From JBDTVS01 sp040007095 (GTDB taxonomy: Bacteria > Acidobacteriota > Vicinamibacteria > Vicinamibacterales > CAVVIG01): 48,645 nucleotides of DNA. Both the position numbers and the translations under genes were made by a program. Shown here one piece after another: positions 1 through 8,140 of the stretch; position 1 is the first letter of the stretch, and the number at the start of each line of letters is the position of its first letter. The stretch spans positions 1-48,645 of the forward strand of contig JBDTVS010000060.1 of NCBI GenBank assembly GCA_040007095.1, in the 5' to 3' direction. The notes under the pieces are model-generated. The model was not told the origin of the DNA, did not search any database, and saw nothing but the letters and a program-made list of their open reading frames with translations.

Positions 1-47
1 CGGGATGCCCCGCCCGGAAGACGTCCTAAAGCGTCGGACGCAGGACA

Positions 48-527
48 CTAGCGCCGCAGCTTGAAGAACTCCTGTATCAGCTCACGACATTCAATCTCGC
101 GAGGACCCGGGACGACCTCGAACCGATGGTTGTGCCCCGGCAGGTCGCCCCCCCGAACCGTCGAGACCACCGCTCCCGACTTCGGTTCGGCCGCGCCGAA
201 TACCAGCGTGGCAATTCGCGCGTGGATGATGGCGCCGACACACATCAGACAGGGCTCGACGGTGACGTACAGCGTCGCGCCGGACAGCCGATAGTTCCGA
301 ATACCCCGCGCAGCATCTCTAATTGCCACGATCTCGGCATGCGCCGTCGGGTCGCTCGAGCCAATCGGCTGGTTGTATCCGCGGCCGACAATGTTCCCTC
401 CGACCACGACGACAGCACCGACCGGTACCTCGCCGGCGTCCCGCGCGCGCCTCGCCTGCTCGAGCGCGGCCGCCATCATCAGGCTATGGCCTTCGTCCAC
501 GGAGTCGCGACGCTCTTCCTCCATCAT
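48..527 (-). CDS. tadA: tRNA-specific adenosine deaminase TadA
   Basis: This cytidine/deoxycytidylate deaminase-fold enzyme of 159 residues is expected to convert the wobble adenosine A34 of tRNA-Arg(ACG) to inosine in the cytoplasm. The zinc site is visible: HAE at residues 63-65 supplies the zinc ligand and catalytic glutamate, and PCLMC at 92-96 supplies two cysteine ligands. The family core GEVPVGAVVV lies near residue 32. Length matches the family. The start ATG overlaps the stop of the upstream DUF4188 gene (ATGA), so translation is probably coupled. A start at the later Met-Met (residues 17-18) would also be compatible with the family. Guanine deaminase is an alternative within the fold, but the PCLMC context fits TadA best. 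Confidence 0.93.
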   Translation of the reverse strand: MMEEERRDSVDEGHSLMMAAALEQARRARDAGEVPVGAVVVVGGNIVGRGYNQPIGSSDPTAHAEIVAIRDAARGIRNYRLSGATLYVTVEPCLMCVGAIIHARIATLVFGAAEPKSGAVVSTVRGGDLPGHNHRFEVVPGPREIECRELIQEFFKLRR

Positions 528-1033
528 TCCCCATACAAGTCAGCCTCGCTGACACCCGACGGCGGCGGCGGTGCGGCGACCTCCTGTCCGGCTCGCCTTC
601 TGGTGGAAAAGCGGGCGCCGCGCGCGGGCGTCACGGGGGCAAAGTTCAGAAAGCCGATGGGACGCGGCATGTCGTCGTAGATTGCCTCCATGCCGCCACG
701 CATGAAATACGTCTCGTGCCAGAACCCCGTGCCCCCTGAATCGCGCAGAAAGTTCTGCCACCAGATGCGGTGCGGCTCGGACCTCGTCCACCGCTCGAGG
801 GATTCGTAGTCCCGCCAGTACTGGCGCATGCCCACGTGGGGTGGGAAGACCGAAAACGTCACTCGTTCGTGAAGGAGCAAGCCGTCCGGCTTCGTCTTCC
901 AACTCTTTTCAATCTGCGGACCGAGACCGAACACCGTCTTCAAACCGGCCCACGCGTTCACTCGCATGCCCAGATAGATGACGATCAGATCCGGATAGCC
1001 TGAAAGATCGACTGTGCGCCGTTCAACGGACAT
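524..1033 (-). CDS. DUF4188 family protein (monooxygenase-like fold)
   Basis: This 169-residue protein resembles DUF4188 proteins, which have a ferredoxin-like dimeric alpha/beta barrel fold and no well-defined reaction. Recognisable features are an early strand with LGMRVN, a central QYWRDYESLERWTRSEPH segment and GFWHETYFM near the C-terminal third. I chose the ATG at 1033 because an AGGAGG ribosome binding site lies about seven bases upstream; the open frame continues upstream without a comparable site. The gene overlaps tadA by four bases, so the two are probably co-transcribed. The link to tRNA editing is likely only positional. Confidence 0.75.
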   Translation of the reverse strand: MSVERRTVDLSGYPDLIVIYLGMRVNAWAGLKTVFGLGPQIEKSWKTKPDGLLLHERVTFSVFPPHVGMRQYWRDYESLERWTRSEPHRIWWQNFLRDSGGTGFWHETYFMRGGMEAIYDDMPRPIGFLNFAPVTPARGARFSTRRRAGQEVAAPPPPSGVSEADLYGE

Positions 1034-1353
1034 CAAGCCTCCTCGGTCATTCCGTTTACGATATCGCGACCGACCTGTCGATACCAGCCGGGATGCCGTC
1101 AAGTGCTCGTCAGTTTGAACCGAACCGCCGGGGGCACCAGGACAGGCGGCATTGCAAGGGGGATCCGAACGGTGCGAAGTCCCGATCCGACGAAGTGCTC
1201 GTCAGCGACAAATCAAGAAGGTAGAGGCCGAGCCATCGATGTCGCTGCTTCCCTGGCTTCGATCGCCGCTCGTAAAATCTGAGGTGCTGTTGGACGGAGA
1301 AGGCGTCAGGCCCAGAGCAGGAACATCATGGCCCAACGCGCGCCGCGCACGCG
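1034..1353. other. Intergenic region upstream of the DUF4188-tadA pair
   Basis: About 320 bases without a convincing gene. It lies between the start of the DUF4188 gene and the stop of the HupE/UreJ gene, so it should hold the DUF4188-tadA promoter and the end of the HupE transcript. A 13-base direct repeat, AAGTGCTCGTCAG, occurs at 1101-1113 and 1193-1205. No strong terminator hairpin or promoter could be picked out by eye. Confidence 0.5.
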
Positions 1354-2439
1354 TTACAGCACTCGCTGGATGGTCCAGAAGAGGCCGATCATCGCGATGG
1401 CGAGCGATGCAGGTTGCACGACAAGTCGCCGATAGGTCGGGCGGCCGCGCTGCCAGTAAGCCACCGCCATGAAGGCGGCCGCAATCACCGTGAGTTGACC
1501 GGCTTCGACCCCGACATTGAAGGACACGAGCGCCGTCAAAAACTGAGGACGAGGCAGTCCGAGGTCCCGAATCACGCCGGCGAATCCCATGCCGTGCAGC
1601 AAGCCAAACGAGAACACCAGCGCGAGCCTCCACGGCTTCAACTCGCCGACGATGAGATTCTCGATCGCCACGTAGACAATCGACAAGGCGATCAGGGGCT
1701 CGATCACCTTTGCCGGCAGCGACACAATCCCGTACATCGTCAGGGCGAGCGTGATCGAATGCGCGAGGGTGAACGTGCTGACCTGCGCCACGATCGATCG
1801 CCAGCGCGAACTGAGCAGGAAAATCCCCAGCACGAACAAGATGTGATCGAGACCGTGGGGCACGATGTGCGTGAAGCCGAGCGCGACGTACTGCCGCGCC
1901 ACGTCGGCGCGCGTCAACGGCGATGCCGGGGAGGACAAGGAAATGGGTGGGCTGGTGGCACCGCCGACGATCCACTGGGTCTCGATCGCACCGTCGCCGA
2001 CCTGCACGTTGAGCGCATAGGTCCCCAGCGCCAGGCCATAGCGGAAGGCGAAGCGGTCGGCCGCGGACGGGACCGGAGCCGTGAGCCGCACGACCGAGGG
2101 CGACTGCGCCAGGTCGCTGAAGGCCGACGCCGGGCGATATTCGAAGTGCGGTTGGACAACGGCGCCATCGATCTCGATCCCGGTTTCGGCGAGGAAGACG
2201 TTTGCGAGATCACGAATCCTGTCGTCTCGATCGGTGCGCGAAAGCCCGTGAGACACCGGCCGCCCGGCGAACACCTCGAGCTTCGAGAGCAACGTGTCCG
2301 GATCGACGACCACGTCGATCTGCAGCACGCCGTCGCGCAACGCCGCGGACGCCTGGGACGCGCCAATCTCATGCGCAGAAGCGGGTGCACCCGCTAACCA
2401 CAGCAGCACGGTGAGCAGCGCGGACAACCCCCGCGTCAT
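1354..2439 (-). CDS. HupE/UreJ family membrane protein
   Basis: The 361-residue product starts with a signal peptide (MTRGLSALLTVLLWLAGAPASA) and a roughly 150-residue extracytoplasmic domain. The C-terminal half is a HupE/UreJ-type membrane domain of about six or seven helices. Its first helix carries the signature HGLDHILFVLGIF, and a later one carries LLHGMGFAG. HupE/UreJ proteins are linked to nickel or cobalt uptake, but this long form with an outer domain has no assigned substrate. The ATG at 2439 overlaps the stop of the TPR gene (ATGA), which settles the start. It is the last gene of a three-gene operon with TPR and DUF4331 genes, so it may transport or sense something linked to the DUF4331 protein. 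Confidence 0.82.
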   Translation of the reverse strand: MTRGLSALLTVLLWLAGAPASAHEIGASQASAALRDGVLQIDVVVDPDTLLSKLEVFAGRPVSHGLSRTDRDDRIRDLANVFLAETGIEIDGAVVQPHFEYRPASAFSDLAQSPSVVRLTAPVPSAADRFAFRYGLALGTYALNVQVGDGAIETQWIVGGATSPPISLSSPASPLTRADVARQYVALGFTHIVPHGLDHILFVLGIFLLSSRWRSIVAQVSTFTLAHSITLALTMYGIVSLPAKVIEPLIALSIVYVAIENLIVGELKPWRLALVFSFGLLHGMGFAGVIRDLGLPRPQFLTALVSFNVGVEAGQLTVIAAAFMAVAYWQRGRPTYRRLVVQPASLAIAMIGLFWTIQRVL

Positions 2440-3674
2440 CGGGACGCGACCTGCCGCGCACCGCGGATGGCCGCCGCGTGGGCCAGGATGTCGGCGTCCC
2501 TGGTGCCCGTGCGAAGCGCCTGCGCGATCGCGCGTCGGGCGTCCTCGACGCGGCCCGCCTTGTAGTACGCCCACGCCAGCGCATCCTCCGTGAAAATGTC
2601 GTGACGGTTGGCTGCCGCCGTTTCTGCGATCGTGACCGCTTCTTCAATCTTTCGATCGTGATCGGCCAGGAATCGAGCCAGGTTCTTCGGCTCCGGCGCG
2701 TCGACTCGCCAGCCGGCTTCAGCCAAGGTGAATTCGCGCTCGGCGTCGGCCTCACGACCGAGCTGCTTGTACAGGTCGCCGATGCGCGCGGCCAGATCCG
2801 GCGTTGGCGCGGTCCTCTGCAGGCTCTGCAGCAGCGTCAACGCGCCGGTTCGATCGCCACGAGTGACGAGCACCTTCGCGTAACCCATCACCGCGAACGG
2901 GTGACCTGGGAACGCGTGCGACGCCGCCGTGTACTCAACCTCGGCGTCCCGCACCTTGCCCAGCCGCAGGTACAGATCGCCGACCTGCGATCGATGCCAG
3001 GCCAATGATTCCGAATCGTCCGCGGCCGTCGCGTCCGCCGCCAGCTTCATGGCCTCGATGGCACCGGCGAGGTTGCCCTGAAGCTCACGCGCATATGCCA
3101 CCCGCGCGTAGGCCGCGGCGCTTGGACGACTGGTCACCATGCGGTCGAACGCGTCGAAGGCCTGCTCGTAGTCCCCCAGCTCGAGATGCCCGTCGCCGAT
3201 GATTCCGTCGTTGATCGGATCGCTCGGACGGGCGTTCCGGTTCTTCTCGGCGACGGCGATGGCTTCTCGAAACCGGTGCTGGGACAGATACACGGCAGCG
3301 AGCAGACGATTGGCGTCGTAGTTCGCGACGTCCCCGTCCAGGGCCCGCTTCAGCGACCGCTCGGCTTCGATCGCGAGCCCGGCATTGCCGGTCGTCCGCG
3401 CCTGTCTGAGCAGGGCGTCGGCCAGCATGATCGCCAACCCGGCATCCTGAGGATGTGCGGACAGGCGCGTGCGGAGCTCGGCGACGCGGGCGTCCAGATG
3501 CTCGCGAGAGGTCCCAAGGCCCCGCGTCCCGGTCAGTGCGGGTCGCGTATACATCGTCCGACTGCGGTGAATATCCCGCCAGTTGGCGACGGTGATCATT
3601 GCCGCCACGGCGGCAATGATCACCACGCAGACCACGTTGGCGGGCGTCAGCAGCTTACGCATTGCAGCATGCAT
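2436..3674 (-). CDS. Membrane-anchored tetratricopeptide repeat protein
   Basis: This 412-residue protein has one N-terminal membrane helix (roughly residues 10-28, VVCVVIIAAVAAMI) followed by a long solenoid of TPR-like helix pairs. Examples are DAGLAIMLADALLRQAR, YDANRLLAAVYLSQHRFREAIAVAEKN and DSESLAWHRSQVGDLYLRLGKVRDAEVEY. It probably acts as a protein-interaction scaffold outside the inner membrane. It starts 15 bases after the DUF4331 gene ends and overlaps the HupE/UreJ gene by four bases. DUF4331, TPR and HupE/UreJ genes together look like one functional unit. The fold is clear; the partner is unknown. Confidence 0.8.
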   Translation of the reverse strand: MHAAMRKLLTPANVVCVVIIAAVAAMITVANWRDIHRSRTMYTRPALTGTRGLGTSREHLDARVAELRTRLSAHPQDAGLAIMLADALLRQARTTGNAGLAIEAERSLKRALDGDVANYDANRLLAAVYLSQHRFREAIAVAEKNRNARPSDPINDGIIGDGHLELGDYEQAFDAFDRMVTSRPSAAAYARVAYARELQGNLAGAIEAMKLAADATAADDSESLAWHRSQVGDLYLRLGKVRDAEVEYTAASHAFPGHPFAVMGYAKVLVTRGDRTGALTLLQSLQRTAPTPDLAARIGDLYKQLGREADAEREFTLAEAGWRVDAPEPKNLARFLADHDRKIEEAVTIAETAAANRHDIFTEDALAWAYYKAGRVEDARRAIAQALRTGTRDADILAHAAAIRGARQVASR

Positions 3675-3689
3675 GGCGCGTCCACTCTG

Positions 3690-5024
3690 CTATTGCGGGG
3701 GCCGGGGATTCAGTTTCCAGGGCAAACTGCCCGAGCTCGGGAACGCCAGGTACGGGAAGGTCGTACGGAAGGCGAGGTCGTTGCGATCCACGCCATCGCC
3801 CAGCGACGTTTTCACGCCGCCCAGCACGCCCACCGCCGCCTGCAGGGTGATGTCGATCACGTCGTCGGTGAGCCGGCGACCGTTCGGGAATCCGGAGACG
3901 TCCCCGGCCAGGACGCCAAGCCGTGCAGGCGACGCCGTCGGCAGGATGTCGGTATTGAGCCGAAGCATCTCCGCCGGCTTCACGCCGGCCGGCTGATTGA
4001 GTCCCGGCACGCCGGTGAGGAAGACCTGCACGAGGTCGTTGCGCGGGGTGGCGGGCGCCGGGATGCCGTAGACGGCCTGCAGCAGCTTGGGCACCTCCGG
4101 ATCCGTCACGTAGACGCCAAATTGGGCGTCGTCGGCGGGGCGGCTGCCATTCCACTTGTCCTTCTGCCCGACAGGCAGTACCACTTCGTTGACAAGCGGC
4201 ATACCGAGACGTGACACCTGGACGAAGTTGCCGGTCGAAGTCTCCGAGCCGGCGGTCCGTGTCGTCGTCGTCGGACGGCTGGCGGTCGCCCAGACGCCGA
4301 TGATGGGGCTCGAGGCTCTCAGCGAGCCTCTCGGCACCTGCAGCGCGATGCTGTGCACGTTGAAGCCCGCCAGACTATCGTTACCGGCTTCCGACAGATT
4401 GCCGCCGTAGAGCAGATCGAAGACGCGCAGGTCCAGGAAGAACGCATCGTCGGTCTGGCCCGCAAACACGTGACCGGTGGTGCCGTCGGCTTGCCTGAAT
4501 TCGTAGACGCCACTGCCGTTTGCTCCATAACCCGGGGTCGAGGCGGCGCCGACGTTGTCGTACATCGTGCGCATCGGTCCGGCGACGAACGTCGTCTGCC
4601 CGTTTTGCACGCGTGAGACGGTGTAGGTCTGGTACATGTTGCGGTTCGGGTCGTCCAGCCGTGAGATGGGACCGGTGGCGTACAGGAACGTATTCGGGTT
4701 GTTGACGACGGAGGTGAACCTGAATTGATAGGTAATGTCCTCGGCTGCGTCGCCGTTGTTGTCGATCTTGATCTCGTACAGCACGCTATCGCCAAAGCGA
4801 TAGAAATTCGGTCCGCCGGCGGGATCTTCGAACGGGATATACGAGGCGATCAGGGTCACCATGTCGGGATTGTCAGGACTCATGAACGCATACACATCGG
4901 TATTGTCAGCCTGAGGATCACCGCTGATGAGGGGCGCTTCCCGGTGACTCGATGCCCGTCCGGGCATCACGGCGTAAGCGACCAGGAGAACGAACAATGT
5001 CAGGAAATACAACGGTCGTCGCAC
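3690..5024 (-). CDS. DUF4331 domain secreted protein
   Basis: A 444-residue secreted protein. After a signal peptide (MRRPLYFLTLFVLLVAYAVMPGRA) comes SSHREAPLISGDPQADNTDVYAF, the hallmark of the DUF4331 family, then beta-rich sequence with FLDLRVFDLLYGG. The family is often annotated hypothetical; its function is not established. The start is a GTG at 5024 with a GAGGTGG ribosome binding site just upstream; an overlapping ATG two bases further is in another frame. It is the first gene of the DUF4331-TPR-HupE/UreJ operon. The leader contains a GC-rich hairpin at 5053-5072. Confidence 0.85.
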   Translation of the reverse strand: MRRPLYFLTLFVLLVAYAVMPGRASSHREAPLISGDPQADNTDVYAFMSPDNPDMVTLIASYIPFEDPAGGPNFYRFGDSVLYEIKIDNNGDAAEDITYQFRFTSVVNNPNTFLYATGPISRLDDPNRNMYQTYTVSRVQNGQTTFVAGPMRTMYDNVGAASTPGYGANGSGVYEFRQADGTTGHVFAGQTDDAFFLDLRVFDLLYGGNLSEAGNDSLAGFNVHSIALQVPRGSLRASSPIIGVWATASRPTTTTRTAGSETSTGNFVQVSRLGMPLVNEVVLPVGQKDKWNGSRPADDAQFGVYVTDPEVPKLLQAVYGIPAPATPRNDLVQVFLTGVPGLNQPAGVKPAEMLRLNTDILPTASPARLGVLAGDVSGFPNGRRLTDDVIDITLQAAVGVLGGVKTSLGDGVDRNDLAFRTTFPYLAFPSSGSLPWKLNPRPPQ

Positions 5025-5517
5025 ATTCCACCTCGCTTTTGCAACCAGCCCCGCCCCTCAAGGTTGAGGGGCGTACGCCCGATCGAGGCGCGTATCCAGA
5101 TCTACGGGGCTCGGGTGCGGGCGGATGGCCGCGAGTGCGCAACGTTACACGGACGCTACAACGATGCCGTCGGGCAGGACGAGTGTCGTCCCTCTGGCGG
5201 AGAGGCCGGGAGTCGTTGGAACCAACTCATCCTGCTGCCGCGTGGCTGAGACTGCTAAACAGCCCGTGGTGAAAGTCCGTCGTCGCACCGAGGCGGACGA
5301 TGCGCCGAGGCGGACGATGCGCCCGGATCGCAAGGCGCGAGACACAAGAATACCTGGAGTATTTGAGCGTTGAGCCACGCCGCGAGGCGGGATGCAGCGT
5401 TCGCCGAATGCAGACGGACTTTGCCACAGGTTGCTATGGCGGGCGCGAACGATCGCGCCCGCAGCGCTGCCGTTCGCTACGCAGCAAACGTCGTGTCGAA
5501 CACTTCTGCTCGCGTGG
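5025..5517. other. Intergenic leader region of the DUF4331 operon
   Basis: Roughly 490 bases with no gene I can support. It contains a perfect 8-bp inverted repeat (GCCCCTCA, loop AGGT, TGAGGGGC) at 5053-5072, about 30 bases upstream of the DUF4331 start codon. That hairpin would lie in the 5' leader of the operon. A 17-bp tandem duplication occurs at 5288-5321. The rest should hold the operon promoter and the end of the OPT transporter transcript. Confidence 0.5.
5288..5321. repeat. 17-bp tandem duplication
   Basis: The unit CCGAGGCGGACGATGCG is present twice in perfect tandem (5288-5304 and 5305-5321) in the gap between the DUF4331 and OPT genes. No coding or structural role is apparent. 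Confidence 0.8.
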
Positions 5518-7893
5518 TCACGATTGCGGCCGCCGCGGCGCAAGTATCGCTTCGCGCGCCACGAGATACAGCAGCAGGATCAACACGGCGAAAGGAATCG
5601 TCGACAGCAGATCCGAGCGCGGTCCCTCGAAGAAGGGATTGTTCGCGGTGGACCATCGAGTGACGCGATCGGTCAAATCGGCCGTGACGCCGGCCATGAA
5701 CGCGATGAAGATGCCGGCAATCGCGCCGCCCGCGATATACCCCGATGCCATCAACACGCCCGGGCTCTTGTCGCCTTCCGCGACCAGCTGTTCTTCGGTC
5801 AGCTGACGGTCCCGGTTCTTCTTGCGCACGTAGAGATCGCCCAGCCATCGCACCATTCCACCGATGAAGATCGGCGACGAGGACGACAGCGGGAGGTAGA
5901 CGCCGACCGCAAAGGCGAGCGAGGGCACGCTCGACATCTCGAGGACGATCGCGATCATCACCCCGAGCAGCACCAGGCCCCACGGCAGTTGGCGGTTGAG
6001 AATGCCCTTGATGATGTAGGACATCAAGGTCGCCTTGGGCGCGTCGAATTTCGCGACGGCGTGCTGCCCGTCAGCCGAATAGCGGTGTACGCCGTTGATG
6101 CCTGGATCGACCAGGAAGACCGGAACGCCACTCGCGTCCACGAGATACTTTCCCGCCGGCCCGTTCTCCGTCGTCTGTTTGTGCCAGACGAGATACGAAG
6201 TGTCCTGATAGATTTCGCGATCGCTCAGCGTCGATGGATCCACACGCAGTTGGGCTGAGAAATTTTCCACGTCGCGCAGGGCCGTCGTGTCGCCGCCCGC
6301 CACCGGCTCTTTGCTGATGCGCGGCACACGAACTGTCGCCGCTTCGTTCAGCTTCAGAAGGATGGGGCCGAGGACCACCGCCGACACGAGCGCGCCGACC
6401 ACGATCGCGATCTGCTGGTTGCGGGGAGTCGCGCCGACCAGGAACCCGGTCTTGAGATCCTGCGAGGTCGTGCCTCCGTTGGAGGAGGCGATGCACACAA
6501 TCGCGCCGACCGAGAGCGCCGTGACGTAGTAGGCGGGACCGGTCCAACCCACCAGCACGAAGACCAGACAGGTGAGCAGCAGCGTCGCCACGGTCATGCC
6601 TGAAATCGGGTTCGACGACGAACCGATCTCGCCGGTGAGCCGCGACGAGACGGTGACGAACAGAAATCCGAGCACGACGATCAGGATCGCACCGACGACG
6701 TTCATGTGCAGCGGCTTGGCCAGCATGATCGCGAGGACGAGCGCCAAGCTGCCGAACACCACCACTTTCATCGACAGATCGCGCTCGGTACGCAGCAGCG
6801 ACGGGCGCGCGCCAGCGCCGCCCCGGAAGTCCTTGAGCCCTTCGAGCATGCTGCTCCAGATGGTCGGCAGCGAGCGAAGAAGACTGATAATGCCGCCGGC
6901 GGCCACGGCGCCCGCGCCGATATACAGCACGTAGGCGCCGCGAATCTCGTCCGGCCCCATCTGGCTGATCGGCACCGTGCCCGGCGCGAGCGCCGTCGTC
7001 AATCCCGAGCCGAAGAACTTGATCGCGGGAATGAGCACCAGGTAAGCGAGCACGCCGCCCGCGCACATCGTGGACCCGATCTGCGGACCGATGATGTAGC
7101 CGACGCCGAGCAGCTCAGGCGAAATTTCCGCCGAGATCGACCCTGCCGCAAACGGCGCCCCGAAGATTTTCTGCGGAACGTCCTTCCAGCCTTTGAGCGC
7201 CACGTTCAGCGCTTTGTAGACGAGGCCGACGCCAAACCCGGTGAAGATGGTCGTGGCGCTCGTCGTCGCGCCGCCGAGCGCCGCATGTTCCCGCTTGGCC
7301 GACGCCGACGAAGCGGCGCGCGACTCGGCCGACGCACCCGCCTTCAGCACCTCGGCGCACGCAGTGCCTTCGGGATACTTCAGGATCCCGTGCTGATGGA
7401 CGATCAGCGCGCGGCGAAGTGGAATCATCATCAGGATGCCCAGCAGGCCGCCGAGGACGGCGACGAGCGCGACGCGGGCGATCTCCAGGTCGAATCCGAG
7501 AATCATGATCGCCGGCATCGTCACGCCGAGACCAAACGCGATCGATTCCCCCGCCGAGCCCGCCGTCTGCACGATGTTGTTTTCGAGAATCGTGGCGTCG
7601 CGTCCACCCATTTTCGAGAACAGCCGGAACAGCGTGATCGAGATCACGGCGACGGGAATCGACGCGCTGACTGTCAGTCCCACCTTCAGCACGAGATACA
7701 GCGAGGAGGCGCCGAAGATCGCGCCGAGGAGCGTGCCCAGGATCAACGGCAGCACCGTCAACTCGGGAATGTGCGCTTCGGGGGGAATGTACGATTCGAA
7801 CGGCGCCGGGTGAATCGACTGGTGAATCGACGGAGGCGCGGCGCCCGCGGAATCGGCGCGGGCGACGGCGACGGCGACGGGCGGTGCGGTCAT
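5518..7893 (-). CDS. OPT family oligopeptide/metal-chelate transporter
   Basis: This 791-residue polytopic membrane protein belongs to the OPT family, which imports peptides or peptide-like metal chelates by proton symport. Family features include the N-terminal ELTVLPLILGTLLGAIFGA and SLYLVLKVGLTVSASIP, then ENNIVQTAGSAGES near residue 105, and many hydrophobic helices to the C-terminus. The soluble insert around residues 520-610 (VDPSTLSDREIYQDTSYLVW) is typical of long bacterial members. The ATG at 7893 is preceded by AAGGAG at good spacing. The N-terminus is alanine/valine rich over a GACGGC triplet run. It stands alone on the minus strand, so the substrate is open. Confidence 0.9.
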   Translation of the reverse strand: MTAPPVAVAVARADSAGAAPPSIHQSIHPAPFESYIPPEAHIPELTVLPLILGTLLGAIFGASSLYLVLKVGLTVSASIPVAVISITLFRLFSKMGGRDATILENNIVQTAGSAGESIAFGLGVTMPAIMILGFDLEIARVALVAVLGGLLGILMMIPLRRALIVHQHGILKYPEGTACAEVLKAGASAESRAASSASAKREHAALGGATTSATTIFTGFGVGLVYKALNVALKGWKDVPQKIFGAPFAAGSISAEISPELLGVGYIIGPQIGSTMCAGGVLAYLVLIPAIKFFGSGLTTALAPGTVPISQMGPDEIRGAYVLYIGAGAVAAGGIISLLRSLPTIWSSMLEGLKDFRGGAGARPSLLRTERDLSMKVVVFGSLALVLAIMLAKPLHMNVVGAILIVVLGFLFVTVSSRLTGEIGSSSNPISGMTVATLLLTCLVFVLVGWTGPAYYVTALSVGAIVCIASSNGGTTSQDLKTGFLVGATPRNQQIAIVVGALVSAVVLGPILLKLNEAATVRVPRISKEPVAGGDTTALRDVENFSAQLRVDPSTLSDREIYQDTSYLVWHKQTTENGPAGKYLVDASGVPVFLVDPGINGVHRYSADGQHAVAKFDAPKATLMSYIIKGILNRQLPWGLVLLGVMIAIVLEMSSVPSLAFAVGVYLPLSSSSPIFIGGMVRWLGDLYVRKKNRDRQLTEEQLVAEGDKSPGVLMASGYIAGGAIAGIFIAFMAGVTADLTDRVTRWSTANNPFFEGPRSDLLSTIPFAVLILLLYLVAREAILAPRRPQS

Positions 7894-8079
7894 TCACGAC
7901 TCCTTGCGGCGTATGAGAGCCCGTCCGAGCTGCCTGAACGGGCTCCTGTAGCCGCGCTGCGCGCGCGGATATTCGAAATCATTGGCGTGTTCTGCCGGCG
8001 AGCCGGCCCACCTGGAGCATGTCCAGGTTGCTCAGACACGCTCCGAGCAGGACGAAACGAGCGTCGCCCGGCGTCACCG

Positions 8080-8108
8080 GACGTCGCCCTGACGTCGCCC
8101 TGACGTCG
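8080..8108. repeat. 11-bp imperfect tandem repeat
   Basis: GACGTCGCCCT occurs twice in tandem (8080-8090, 8091-8101), followed by a partial third copy (GACGTCGG). It lies in the 247-base gap between the peptidase stop and the OPT start, so it may sit in the OPT promoter region. Nothing else is recognisable there. Confidence 0.6.
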
Positions 8109-8140
8109 GCGTCCGTCTTGACGATGGCGTGCAGACCCGA

